DNA of 64,000 bases. Source: Pelomonas sp047654785 (lineage in GTDB: Bacteria > Pseudomonadota > Gammaproteobacteria > Burkholderiales > Burkholderiaceae_C). Location: positions 372,001 to 436,000 of the forward strand of contig NZ_JASGKQ010000001.1 in assembly GCF_047654785.1 (NCBI RefSeq), written 5' to 3'. The notes below the pieces were generated by a model. The model did not search any database. It saw nothing but the letters and a program-made list of their open reading frames with translations, and had not been told where the DNA came from. The translations under genes were made by a program, and so were the position numbers. Of this stretch, positions 40,501 through 48,491 are shown piece by piece. How positions within the stretch are numbered: the first letter of the stretch is position 1; each line of letters opens with the position of its first letter.

Positions 40501-40612
40501 CGTTGTTGCCGCCGGCGCCATAGACCTGGCTGATGACGACGTTGCCGGCGGCCAGCGCGGCGGGCGCGGCGAACGCCGCGGCGAGGAAGGACACCAGGGG
40601 TCGGAGTTGCAT
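37553..40612 (-). CDS. Secreted ExeM/NucH-like extracellular nuclease with RTX repeats
   Basis: The 1019-residue protein has a signal peptide (LVSFLAAAFAAPAALAAG) and a lamin-tail domain (about 22-140, NVVISQVYGAGGNNG, HDYVELHNRS). Ig- and OB-like parts (about 225-560) and an endonuclease/exonuclease/phosphatase domain (about 590-905) follow. The nuclease domain shows VASANVLNYFTSG, DVVGLMEIQNGG, VVVNHLKSKGSC, LILVGDFNAY and a terminal ASDHDPM. RTX-type calcium repeats come next (GGNGSDTLVGTPGDDLIEGG, GLGRDTLTGNGGRDQF) and then a beta tail. ExeM-type enzymes degrade extracellular DNA. Having both a Sec signal and RTX repeats suggests type II rather than type I export, as in ExeM. It reads toward the PEP-CTERM gene. 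Confidence 0.9.
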   Translation of the reverse strand: MQLRPLVSFLAAAFAAPAALAAGNVVISQVYGAGGNNGAVLTHDYVELHNRSNSTVDLAGWSLQYTSATGTGALGASGNLVALSGSLEPGQFYLIRLAGGSNGAALPTPDATGSISMAAASGKVALVRQTTSLGCNGGSSACSAGQLAQVEDLVGFGSANFFEGSGATPAPSAALAVFRAASGCTDSDDNAADFATGAPAPRNKASAFVTCGDGGGSGAPIVPACPDQITVGGTAASFTVGARDADSRVTAATVVGSLPAGVALGAFTASSDSDVAATQAFEVSNTLAAGNHALGLKWDNEHGQTASCTFKLSVSRVATIPAIQGSGAKSPMDGDSVTTTGIVTQLVSNGFYLQDPLGDNDPATSDGIFVFTGGAPTVAVGDRATVTAKVQEYSVSSSAASQANPLTELSGVHAVTVLSQGHQLPQPVEISLASLGSPVEADMERFEGMRVRITDTLTVNQTAYVGSWGQLTLSAGGRTLTPTNVERPGPAANALQAANLARSIVLDDGSAAKFPSPTPYLWQDGTVRAGDTVDGVTGVIDYGPATDSASGPLSYKIHPAVPPVFARPAPRPAAPPAVGGNLRVASANVLNYFTSGSGGAFVPGSPSCGSNCRGANSLAEFNRQRVKILGMLQGLNADVVGLMEIQNGGSNFAVQDLVNGLNAALGANAYAAVPLPAAGTGTDAIRVAMIYKPGRLDLVGASMSDTHGVNNRPTFAQGFVAPNGEKFAVVVNHLKSKGSCGTGLNADRGDLQGCNNQSRKEQAQRLLAWLPTVRAAAQTDNLILVGDFNAYAKEDPIELLTAGGLVDLIGKFDPADYSYVFDAGAGRLDHGLGTAGVAAKVVGATSWHINADEPEWTDYNLEDKATGNDWYQPSVFRASDHDPMLIGLNLVKTIKGGNGSDTLVGTPGDDLIEGGLGRDTLTGNGGRDQFVYRTGADGLDTITDFKPGVDLLVFTDLLRNVGIASGAPLATGHVSCKQQADGALIGYDPDGAAGPAASRPVAKLKNVSCGAIDAASFKF

Positions 40613-40717
40613 GACTGAGTAGTAAAAATTGCCCGAGCGGGCGCATCGTAGGGATGCTTCGTGACGATACGACCCACCGCGTTTCGGGGGGGTGCGGCTG
40701 AGGCATCATGGCGCCCC

Positions 40718-42154
40718 ATGTCACCTGCACTGCTTTTGATTGGGGTTCTCGCGTATTTCGCACTGCTGCTGGTGCTCGCGCGAGGTGTTTCCCGGGGTTC
40801 CGGGGCCGAGGGCTTCTACGTGGGGGGCAGGGAAAGTCCCTGGCCGGTCGTCGCGTTCGGGATGATCGGCACGTCGCTTTCCGGCGTCACTTTCGTCAGC
40901 GTGCCGGGCTCGGTCGCGGTGTCCGGCTTCAGCTACCTGCAGGTCACGCTGGGCTATGTGATCGGCTATGTCGTGATCGCCTTCGTGCTGCTGCCGGCCT
41001 ACCACCGGCTGCGGCTGGCCTCCATCTACGGCCTGCTGGGCGAGCGCCTGGGGCCGGCCGCGCAGCGGCTGGGCTCGGCCTACTTCATCCTGAGCCGCAC
41101 GCTGGGCGCCACCGCGCGGCTGTACCTGGTCGTGCAGGTGCTGCACACGCTGATCATCGAGCCGCTCGGCGTGCCCTTCGCGGTGGGTGCGGCGGTGGTG
41201 CTGGGCATGATCCTGCTCTACACGGTGGAGGGCGGCGTGAAGGCGCTGGTGTGGACCGACACGCTGCAGACCGCCGGCATGCTGACCGGCCTGGTGGTCT
41301 GCACCGCGCTGCTGTGGCAGCCCGACGCGCTGGCGCAGATGGACGCGGCCGGCCTGTCGCGCATCTGGGTGACCGACCCGCTGAGCCGCGACTTCTCCGT
41401 CAAGGCGCTGCTGGCCGGCATGTTCATCACCATCGCGATGACCGGGCTGGACCAGGAAATGATGCAGAAGAGCCTGTCCGTGGCCAAGCTGCGCGACGCG
41501 CAGAAGAACCTGCTGGTGCTGGGCGTGCTGATGCTGGTGGTGATCGCCGCCTTCCTGCTGCTGGGCGGGCTGCTGAGCCTGTACGCGCAGCAGCACGGCA
41601 TCGCCGCGCGCGGCGACGCGCTGTTCCCGACGGTGGTCATGCAGCACCTGCCGGCCTGGGTGCAGGCGGTGTTCGTGCTGGCGCTGGTGTCGGCGCTGCT
41701 GCCCAGCGCCGACGGCGCGCTGACCGCGCTGACCGCCAGCACCTGCCTGGACCTGCTGCGCGTGTCCCGCGACGACACCCGCACCCGCCAGCGCGTGCAC
41801 CTGGGCTTCGCCGTGCTGTTCCTGGCGCTGGTGCTGTTCTTCAAGGCGCTGGACAGCGACAGCATGATCTACCTGATCCTCAAGCTCGCCGGCTACACCT
41901 ACGGCCCGCTGCTGGGCCTGTTCGCGTTCGCGCTGTTCACGCCGCGCGCGCTGCCGGGCCGCACGCTGGTCGCCGTCTGCGTGGTGGCGCCGCTGCTGTG
42001 TGCGGTGCTGGACTTCGGCCAGCCCTGGGGCGGCTACCAGATCGGGCTGGAGCTGCTGCTGCTGAACGGGCTGCTGACCTGGGCCGGGCTGTGGCTGGCG
42101 GGGCGGAGGCACGCGAGCTCCGGTGGTGCGCGACCGGTGACCCCGATGGGCTGA
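40718..42154 (+). CDS. Sodium:solute symporter (SSS family)
   Basis: The 478-residue inner-membrane protein has about 13 hydrophobic helices and SSS-family marks: GFYVGGRESPWPVVAFGMIG, a sodium-site region SGVTFVSVPG, YTVEGGVKALVWTDTLQ and the GLDQEMMQKSLSVA loop. Members import sugars, amino acids, proline or vitamins with sodium; the substrate cannot be told. The ATG at 40718 is where the first helix begins. It diverges from the nuclease gene across a 105-base gap. Confidence 0.88.
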   Translation: MSPALLLIGVLAYFALLLVLARGVSRGSGAEGFYVGGRESPWPVVAFGMIGTSLSGVTFVSVPGSVAVSGFSYLQVTLGYVIGYVVIAFVLLPAYHRLRLASIYGLLGERLGPAAQRLGSAYFILSRTLGATARLYLVVQVLHTLIIEPLGVPFAVGAAVVLGMILLYTVEGGVKALVWTDTLQTAGMLTGLVVCTALLWQPDALAQMDAAGLSRIWVTDPLSRDFSVKALLAGMFITIAMTGLDQEMMQKSLSVAKLRDAQKNLLVLGVLMLVVIAAFLLLGGLLSLYAQQHGIAARGDALFPTVVMQHLPAWVQAVFVLALVSALLPSADGALTALTASTCLDLLRVSRDDTRTRQRVHLGFAVLFLALVLFFKALDSDSMIYLILKLAGYTYGPLLGLFAFALFTPRALPGRTLVAVCVVAPLLCAVLDFGQPWGGYQIGLELLLLNGLLTWAGLWLAGRRHASSGGARPVTPMG

Positions 42155-42207
42155 TGGCGCGCGGCGATGTGGCAAGCTGACGCCTGTTGCATGCCGTGGA
42201 GGCCCTC

Positions 42208-42432
42208 ATGAGCACTGTCGAAGCGCTGCAGGCGCAGGCCGAGAAGCTGTCGCCGGCCGACCGGTCGCGGCTGCTGGAACACCTGGTCGCGCGGCTGGAT
42301 GCGGATCCGGCCGTCGAGGCGGCCTGGGACGCGGTGGCCGAGGCCCGGCAGGCCGAGCTGGATGCCGGCACCGTGAAGGCCGTCGCGTACCAGGACGCGG
42401 TGGCCCGGCTCGAAGCCCGGTTTCCGGGGTGA
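42208..42432 (+). CDS. Antitoxin-like addiction module component
   Basis: The 74-residue, largely helical acidic protein (STVEALQAQAEKLSPADRSR, LEHLVARLDADPAVEAAWDA) matches the small addiction-module antitoxins of the TIGR02574 type. The ATG at 42208 has GGAGG 5 bases upstream. The downstream toxin gene starts inside its stop codon (GTGA), the usual coupling of antitoxin and toxin. Confidence 0.82.
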   Translation: MSTVEALQAQAEKLSPADRSRLLEHLVARLDADPAVEAAWDAVAEARQAELDAGTVKAVAYQDAVARLEARFPG

Positions 42433-42722
42433 AGCTCACGCTGCATCCCGAGGCGGAGCGCGACCTGGCCGACGCTGCGGCGTTCTACGAGCGCGAAGCC
42501 TCGCCCGTGCTCGCCGCACGCTTCATCGGCGAGTTCAAGCATGTCGTCGGCCTGCTGGCGGCGCACCCGGACATCGGCGCCCCGCGCGCGAACGGCTGCC
42601 GCTCGTTCGGCCTGCGTGTCTTTCCCTACAGCGTCGTGTACCGGGTCCGGCCGGATGGCATCGAGGTGCTGGTCGTCCGCCACGACCACAGGCGCCCAGG
42701 CTTCGACAGCCGGCGCAGATAG
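42429..42722 (+). CDS. RelE/ParE-family toxin
   Basis: The 97-residue basic protein has the RelE/ParE fold signatures LHPEAERDLADAAAFYE, SFGLRVFPYSVVYRV and GIEVLVVRHDHRRPGF. RelE proteins cut ribosome-bound mRNA and ParE proteins poison gyrase; which applies cannot be decided here. It is translationally coupled to the antitoxin gene. An ABC exporter operon begins 11 bases downstream, so read-through is possible. Confidence 0.85.
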   Translation: MKLTLHPEAERDLADAAAFYEREASPVLAARFIGEFKHVVGLLAAHPDIGAPRANGCRSFGLRVFPYSVVYRVRPDGIEVLVVRHDHRRPGFDSRRR

Positions 42723-42733
42723 CCCGCCGTTCG

Positions 42734-44512
42734 ATGCCGGCCCCTTCTTCTTCCGCCCCATCCACCCTCACCCGCATGCTCGCCGCCTTCGTGCGCGAGC
42801 ACTGGCGCGCCTACGCGGCGGCCGGGGCGATGCTGAGCTGCATCGCCGGGCTGACCGTCTGGATCCCGCGCCAGGTCGGCCAGGTCGTCGACGGCCTCGT
42901 GACCGGCGGCCTGCAGGGCCCGGCGCTGCTGCGGCAGCTCGGCCTGCTGGTCGCGGCCGGCGGGGTCATCTACCTGCTGCGCGCCGGCTGGCGGCTGACG
43001 CTGTTCAAGGCCGCTTACCGCCTCGGCGCCCGGCTGCGCCTGCAGCTGTTCGCGCGGCTCGCGCTGCAGGGGCCGGCCTGGTTCCAGGCGCAGCGCACCG
43101 GCGACCTGATGGCGCTGGCCACCAACGACATCGACACCGTCGAGCAGGCGGCCGGCGAGGCCATGCTCGCGGGCTTCGACGGCACGCAGACCCTGCTGCT
43201 GGTGCTGGCCATGATGATGCTGGCCATCGACTGGCGGCTGGGCCTGGCGGCGCTGCTGCCCTTCCCGGCGATGGCGCTGGCGTTCTGGTGGATCTCCCGC
43301 CACCTGCACCAGGCCGCGCAGGACTCGCTGGCCCGCTTCGGCGACCTCAACACCCAGGTGCAGGACAGCCTGGCCAGCGTGCGCACCCTGCGCGCGCTGG
43401 GGCTGGTGGCGCGCAGCCAGGCGCAGTTCGCCGCGCTGGCCGGCCGCGCCGCCGAGGCCGCCTTCCGCTCGCAGCGCTGGGAGGCCGCCTACGAGCCCGC
43501 CGTGGGCATGACGCTGAGCGCCGCCACCGCGATCGCGCTGGCCGTGGGCGGCTGGCTGGTGGCGCGCGGCGAGATCAGCATCGGCCAGCTGACCGCCTTC
43601 ACGATGTACCTGGGCCAGCTGATCTGGCCGATGTTCGCGGCCGGCTGGGTGCTGGCGCTGCTGGAGCGCGGCCGCGCCGCGTGGGCGCGGCTGGCGCCCG
43701 TGCTGGACGCGCCGCTGACGCTGGCCGACACGGGCCGCGCGGCGCTGCCGGCGCCCGCGCCGCTGCGGGCCGAGGGGCTGGGCTACGGCTTTCCCGGTGC
43801 GGCGCGGCCGGCGCTGGCGGACCTGGATGTCCTGCTGCCACCGGGCCGCACGCTGGGCGTCGTCGGCGCCACCGGCGCCGGCAAGTCCACGCTGGTGCGG
43901 CTGCTGCTGCGCCAGGCCGAGCCCGATGCCGGCCGGCTGCTGCTGGGCGGCGTGCCGCTGCCCGAACTGCCGCTGGCCGCGCTGCGCGCCCACATCGCCT
44001 GGGTGCCGCAGGAGCCCTTCCTGTTCTCGGCCTCGGTGGCCGACAACATCGCGCTGGCCCGGCCCGGCGCCACGCCGGCCGAGATCGAGGCCGCCGCGCG
44101 GCTGGCCGCCGTGCACGAGGACATCGCGCGGCTGCCGCAGGGCTATGCGACCGAGGTGGGCGAGCGCGGCGTGACGCTGTCCGGCGGCCAGCGCCAGCGC
44201 GTCGCGATCGCGCGGGCGCTGCTCTCCGACGCGCCGCTGCTGGTGCTGGACGACGCGCTGTCGGCGGTGGACACCGGCACCGAGACGGCCATCCTCGGCC
44301 ACTTGCGCGAGCTGCGCGCGGCGCGGCCGGAGCGCAGCGCCCTCGTCATCGCGCACCGGCTGTCGGCGGTGATGGAGGCCGACGAGATCCTCGTGCTGAA
44401 GCAGGGCCGCGTCAGCGAGCGCGGCACGCATGCGCAGCTGCTGGCGCTGGGCGGCTGGTATGCCGCGCAATGGCGCTATCAACAGATCGAGGCCAGCCTT
44501 GAGACCGAGTGA
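42734..44512 (+). CDS. ABC exporter half-transporter, subunit 1 (MdlA/SmdA-like)
   Basis: The 592-residue protein is a fused membrane-ATPase half-transporter with six helices in the first 300 residues. The ATPase has Walker A GATGAGKSTLVRLLLR, Q-loop WVPQEPFLFSASVADNIALA, signature LSGGQRQRVAIARAL, Walker B LLVLDDALSAVD and H-loop VIAHRLSAV. The catalytic base after Walker B is Asp (LDDALS) rather than Glu, a degenerate site typical of one partner in heterodimeric exporters. It overlaps the second subunit gene by 14 bases. Confidence 0.9.
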   Translation: MPAPSSSAPSTLTRMLAAFVREHWRAYAAAGAMLSCIAGLTVWIPRQVGQVVDGLVTGGLQGPALLRQLGLLVAAGGVIYLLRAGWRLTLFKAAYRLGARLRLQLFARLALQGPAWFQAQRTGDLMALATNDIDTVEQAAGEAMLAGFDGTQTLLLVLAMMMLAIDWRLGLAALLPFPAMALAFWWISRHLHQAAQDSLARFGDLNTQVQDSLASVRTLRALGLVARSQAQFAALAGRAAEAAFRSQRWEAAYEPAVGMTLSAATAIALAVGGWLVARGEISIGQLTAFTMYLGQLIWPMFAAGWVLALLERGRAAWARLAPVLDAPLTLADTGRAALPAPAPLRAEGLGYGFPGAARPALADLDVLLPPGRTLGVVGATGAGKSTLVRLLLRQAEPDAGRLLLGGVPLPELPLAALRAHIAWVPQEPFLFSASVADNIALARPGATPAEIEAAARLAAVHEDIARLPQGYATEVGERGVTLSGGQRQRVAIARALLSDAPLLVLDDALSAVDTGTETAILGHLRELRAARPERSALVIAHRLSAVMEADEILVLKQGRVSERGTHAQLLALGGWYAAQWRYQQIEASLETE

Positions 44513-46277
44513 GCAACCCTGGCAGAGCGTCGGCCTGCTGCTGGACGCGGCGCGGCCCGAGAAGCCGCAGCTCGCCCGCGGCGCGCTGTGGCTGGTCGCC
44601 GCCGCCGGGCTGGAGGCGCTGGCGCCCATCCTCGGCAAGCGCTACATCGACCACCACCTGCTGCCCGGCCACTACCGGCTGGGCGAGATGGCGACGCTGC
44701 TGGCGCTGGTACTGCTGACCGGCTGGGCCGCGACCTGGCTGCGCTTCGCGCAGCTGTCGCGCATGGCCGGCGTCGCGCGGCGCTCGGTGCTGCGGCTGCG
44801 CGAACGCGTCTACGCCCATGTGCTGGCGCTGCCGATGGCCTTCTTCGACCGCGCCATCACCGGCCAGCTCGTCAGCCGCGTCACCAACGACACCGAGGCC
44901 GTCAACCAGCTGTACCGGCAGGTGCTGTACGTGATGCTGGACTCCAGCCTCGTCGTCATCGGCTCGCTGGCCGCGATGGCGGTGCTGGACTGGCGGCTGA
45001 TGCTCATCGTCGCGCTGCTGGTGCCGGCGATGGTGCTCATCATCGCCGCCTACCAGCGGCTGTCCGCGCCGGCCGTGCAGCGCACGCGGCAGCTGCGCAG
45101 CGACATCAACGCGCAGATGGCCGAAGGCATGGCTGGCATGGCGGTGCTGCAGGCCAGCGGCGCGGCCGGCCGCTTCGGCGAGCGCTTCGGGCGGACCAAC
45201 GCCGAGCACCGGCGGTCGCGCATCGCCGAGCTGCGCGCCAACGCCTGGCTGCTGCGCCCGGCGCTGGACCTGATGAACGTGCTGCTGCTCGTCACCGTCA
45301 TCTACGCCTTCGGCCGGCGCGAGCTGTCGGGCGTTGAGGTGGGCCTGCTGTACGCCTTCCTCAGCTACATCGCGCGCGTCGTGGAGCCGCTGATCCAGAT
45401 CACCCTGCAGTTCGGCCAGCTGCAGCAGGCCCTGGTGGCCGCGTCGCGCGTGCGCGCGCTGCTGCTGGAGGCGGCGCCGCACGGCCCGGCGCAGGACGGC
45501 GGCCCCATCACGCGCGGCGCACTGCGCGTCGAGGGCCTCACGTTCGGCTACGACCCCGCGCGGCCGGTGCTGCACGGGCTGGACGTGGACCTCCCGGCCG
45601 GCAGCTTCACCGGCATCGTCGGCCACACCGGCAGCGGCAAGAGCACGCTGCTGTCGCTGCTGCTGCGCTTCTACGAAGCCCAGCAGGGCCGCATCACGGT
45701 GGACGGCCAGCCGCTGGACCGCGTGCCCGACGCCGCCTTCCGCGACGCGGTGGGTCTGGTGCCGCAGGAGCCGCACCTGATGTCGGCCAGCGTGTTCGAC
45801 AACATCGCCATGGGCCGGCCGGGCATCACGGCCGCCGCGGTCGAGGCGGCCGCCCGCGCCGCCCGCGCGCACGACTTCATCGCCGCGCTGCCGCAGGGCT
45901 ACGACACCCGGCTGGGCGAGGGCGGCGCGCGCGTGTCCACCGGCCAGAAGCAGCTGCTGGCGATGGCGCGCGCGCTGGCCGGCGCGCCGCGCCTGCTGTT
46001 CCTGGACGAAGCCACCAGCAACATCGACAGCGCCACCGAGCGCCTGGTCGGCGAGGCGCTGGCGGCGCTGCACGGCCGCGTGACGGTGGTGGCCATCGCG
46101 CACCGGCTCTCCACCCTCCGCGCGGCCGACCAGATCCTGGTGCTGAACCACGGCCGCCTGCAGGAGCGCGGCACGCACGAGGCGCTGATGGCGCTGGACG
46201 GCGGGCTGTACCGCCGCCTCGTCGAACTGCAGACGCTGGAGGAGGGCGCCGGCGACGCGGCCCCGAGCCCTGCCTGA
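44499..46277 (+). CDS. ABC exporter half-transporter, subunit 2 (MdlB/SmdB-like)
   Basis: This 592-residue half-transporter has six helices and an ATPase domain with Walker A GHTGSGKSTLLSLLLR, Q-loop LVPQEPHLMSASVFDNIAMG, signature VSTGQKQLLAMARAL, Walker B LLFLDEATSNIDS and H-loop AIAHRLSTL. Its Walker B keeps the catalytic Glu, complementing the Asp of subunit 1, so the two should form a heterodimeric multidrug or lipid exporter. I place the start at TTG 44499 (RPSEQPWQSVGLLLDAARPE), which overlaps subunit 1; no ATG lies nearer. Confidence 0.88.
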   Translation: MRPSEQPWQSVGLLLDAARPEKPQLARGALWLVAAAGLEALAPILGKRYIDHHLLPGHYRLGEMATLLALVLLTGWAATWLRFAQLSRMAGVARRSVLRLRERVYAHVLALPMAFFDRAITGQLVSRVTNDTEAVNQLYRQVLYVMLDSSLVVIGSLAAMAVLDWRLMLIVALLVPAMVLIIAAYQRLSAPAVQRTRQLRSDINAQMAEGMAGMAVLQASGAAGRFGERFGRTNAEHRRSRIAELRANAWLLRPALDLMNVLLLVTVIYAFGRRELSGVEVGLLYAFLSYIARVVEPLIQITLQFGQLQQALVAASRVRALLLEAAPHGPAQDGGPITRGALRVEGLTFGYDPARPVLHGLDVDLPAGSFTGIVGHTGSGKSTLLSLLLRFYEAQQGRITVDGQPLDRVPDAAFRDAVGLVPQEPHLMSASVFDNIAMGRPGITAAAVEAAARAARAHDFIAALPQGYDTRLGEGGARVSTGQKQLLAMARALAGAPRLLFLDEATSNIDSATERLVGEALAALHGRVTVVAIAHRLSTLRAADQILVLNHGRLQERGTHEALMALDGGLYRRLVELQTLEEGAGDAAPSPA

Positions 46278-46284
46278 GCCGGAT

Positions 46285-47532
46285 TTAGGCTTGGCGCCCG
46301 CGCGCTTCGAGCACGCTCAGGGACCCGCGCAGAGAGCGCAGCGCCTGCTCCAGCGGCGTCTCGCCCGGGGCGGGCAGCAAGCGGGCCTCGCGGTCGGCCA
46401 GCACGTCCTCGCGCAGCGCCAGGCCGGCGCGTGCGAATTTGGGGGCCAGCGTGGCCGCGCGCTCGCGCAGCAGCTCGCGCGTGGCCTGGTAGGCGTGCTC
46501 GGCGAGCTCGCGGCGCTGGCGGTAGCTGAAGGTGTTGGCCATGAACAGCTCGGCGTCGCGCGGGTCGGGCTCGAACAGCACGATGTCGGTCTGCGGGTGG
46601 GTCAGCTCGTAGCCCTTCAGGCCGAGCGCCAGCCGCGAGTGGATCAGCGAGCGGAAGGTCTGCGACAGCACCAGCGGCAGGCCGCCGTCCACCAGCCGGT
46701 GGATGCGCGGCTGCAGCGCGCGCTGCGCCGGGCGGCCGAGTTTGTCGGCCAGCCGCTTGGCGCGGCGCTCGCGCTCCTCGCGCGGCGCGCGGCGGTCGCT
46801 CTCGAAGGGCACCAGCGGGTTCAGGCAGATCAGCAGGTCCAGCCCGCGGTCGAGCAGCACGGAGGCGTGCAGCGTCTTCTTCAGCGCGCCGTCCACGTAG
46901 TGCCGGCCGGCGATCTCCATCGGCGGGAACAGCCCCGGCAGCGCCGCGCTGGCCTGCACGGCCTGCGAGATCGGCACGTGGTCCCAGCCCTCGGCGCCGA
47001 AGGGGACGGCCTCGCCGCTGTCCAGGTCGGTGGCCACCAGCACGAGGCGGTGGCTCAGGCGCCGGAAGTCGTTCGTGCGGCCCGGCCGCGCGAACAGGCG
47101 GGTCAGCGCGTCGCCGAAGCGGTCGCTGGAGAGCAGGCCGGTGGGCAGCACGCGGCCCAGGCGCTCCACGGCGCCCACCAGCGAGCGGCCTTCCAGCAGC
47201 ACCTCGCGCGCCGCGCCGGCCAGCAGCCCGGGCAGCAGGCGCAGGCGCTCGCCGTACTCCTGCCACGCGGGCTGCAGCAGGTCGGCGGGGTCGAAGCGGT
47301 CGGGCGCGTCCGCGCTGTTCTCGATGAAGGCGGCGCAGAGCTGGCGCGGCGTCATGCCGTTGGCCAGGCCGGCGGCGATGAAGCCGCCCGCGCTGACGCC
47401 CACGTAGCCGTCGCAGGCGGTGCAGTCCAGGCCCTCGATGGCTTCTTCCAGTGCGCACAGGGCGCCCACCTCGTAGATGGCGCCCAGCGGGCCGCCGCCG
47501 GCCAGGGCCAGACCGATCTTCGGCGGGCTCAT
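46285..47532 (-). CDS. Patatin-like phospholipase
   Basis: The 415-residue protein has the patatin oxyanion loop LALAGGGPLGAIYEVGAL, the nucleophile elbow GVSAG with Ser47 (GYVGVSAGGFIAAGL) and the catalytic aspartate in HYVDGALKK. It therefore uses a Ser-Asp dyad to hydrolyse phospholipids or neutral lipids. It lacks a signal peptide and probably acts in the cytoplasm. The phasin gene lies 35 bases upstream on the same strand, so a role in storage-lipid or PHA-granule turnover is an attractive inference. Confidence 0.88.
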   Translation of the reverse strand: MSPPKIGLALAGGGPLGAIYEVGALCALEEAIEGLDCTACDGYVGVSAGGFIAAGLANGMTPRQLCAAFIENSADAPDRFDPADLLQPAWQEYGERLRLLPGLLAGAAREVLLEGRSLVGAVERLGRVLPTGLLSSDRFGDALTRLFARPGRTNDFRRLSHRLVLVATDLDSGEAVPFGAEGWDHVPISQAVQASAALPGLFPPMEIAGRHYVDGALKKTLHASVLLDRGLDLLICLNPLVPFESDRRAPREERERRAKRLADKLGRPAQRALQPRIHRLVDGGLPLVLSQTFRSLIHSRLALGLKGYELTHPQTDIVLFEPDPRDAELFMANTFSYRQRRELAEHAYQATRELLRERAATLAPKFARAGLALREDVLADREARLLPAPGETPLEQALRSLRGSLSVLEARGRQA

Positions 47533-47567
47533 GGGCGGCCGGCGGGGTCAGCGGCGGTGGGCCGCAC

Positions 47568-48305
47568 TCAGGCCTGTGCGGCCGGCGTGTCGGCGGCCGG
47601 CGCGGCGGCCTTCTTTGCGGCCGGCGCCTTGCGGGCGGCCGGGGCCTTGCGGGCCGGCGCCGCCTTCCTGGCGGCCGGGGCCTTGGGCGCGGCGGCCTTC
47701 TTCGCGACCTTCTTGGCGGCGGCCTTGACGGCCGCCTCCACCGGGGCGGCCTTCTTGACCGCAGCCTTCCTGGCGGCGGTGGCGGCCTTGGCGGCGGGGG
47801 CGACGGCCTGCTTCACCGCGGCGACCTTCTTGGCGGCGGCCTTGCGGGCGGTCTTGACGGGCGCCTTCTTCAGGCCGGCCGACACGGCCAGCGCGTCGAT
47901 GCGCTTGATCAGGCTGTCCACGTCGCCGGCGGAGGGCACGTTCAGCGCCTTCAGCGCCTTGGCCACGCGCTGCTCGAAGATGGCTTCGAGCTTGTCCCAG
48001 TGCTGGCCGGCCTTGGCGCCGACGTCGCCGGCCACGCCGCTGACCTTGCTGGCCACGGCGTTGAGGCGTTCCTCGGCGGCGGACTGGGTCTTCTTCTGCA
48101 GCTTCAGGCCTTCCGAGACCAGGGCGTCGAAGACCTTGGAGCCTTCGCCCTGGGCCTTGGCGAAGGAGGCGAGGCCGGCGGCCCAGATCTGCTGGGCGCT
48201 GTCCTTGACGTTCTGGGCCATCGCGCTGTCGAGCAGGCCTGCGGGGAAGCCGGTGGCGGCCGCAGCCTTCTTCTTGGTAGCCATCTTCTGGAGCTTCTTG
48301 ACCAT
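47568..48305 (-). CDS. Phasin, PHA-granule-associated protein with histone-like tail (PhaF/PhaI type)
   Basis: The 245-residue protein begins with a phasin domain (about 15-115; SAQQIWAAGLASFAKAQGEG, FDALVSEGLKLQKKTQSAAE). It ends in a long Ala/Lys/Pro-rich tail (about 135-245; repeats such as KKVAAVKQA, KAAAKKVAKKAAAPK, APAARKAAPARKA) resembling histone H1-like DNA-binding tails. PhaF-type phasins bind polyhydroxyalkanoate granules and the nucleoid, helping to share granules at division. The ATG at 48305 is chosen because the basic start VKKLQKMATKKKAA follows it. It diverges from the fatty-acyl-reductase-like gene. Confidence 0.88.
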   Translation of the reverse strand: MVKKLQKMATKKKAAAATGFPAGLLDSAMAQNVKDSAQQIWAAGLASFAKAQGEGSKVFDALVSEGLKLQKKTQSAAEERLNAVASKVSGVAGDVGAKAGQHWDKLEAIFEQRVAKALKALNVPSAGDVDSLIKRIDALAVSAGLKKAPVKTARKAAAKKVAAVKQAVAPAAKAATAARKAAVKKAAPVEAAVKAAAKKVAKKAAAPKAPAARKAAPARKAPAARKAPAAKKAAAPAADTPAAQA

Positions 48306-48491
48306 GGTTCGTCCTTGCGTGTGGGTGGATTGCCGATGCCACTGTAGCGGCGGCATCCCGCATCGGCACGGCGATTCCTAGTGGTTGCCCTCTACGCGCG
48401 GCCCTTGGGGAAAGCGCGCAGCGGGGCGGTTTGGGCGATGGTGAAGAATCGGGCGGCCCCGCTTTACACCTACCAATCAGGAGACTCAGGC

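Noticed and set aside
37694..40618. A 974-codon open frame on the + strand opposite the secreted nuclease gene
   Set aside because: It is the antisense frame of a well-supported multidomain protein and has no recognisable fold or start context.
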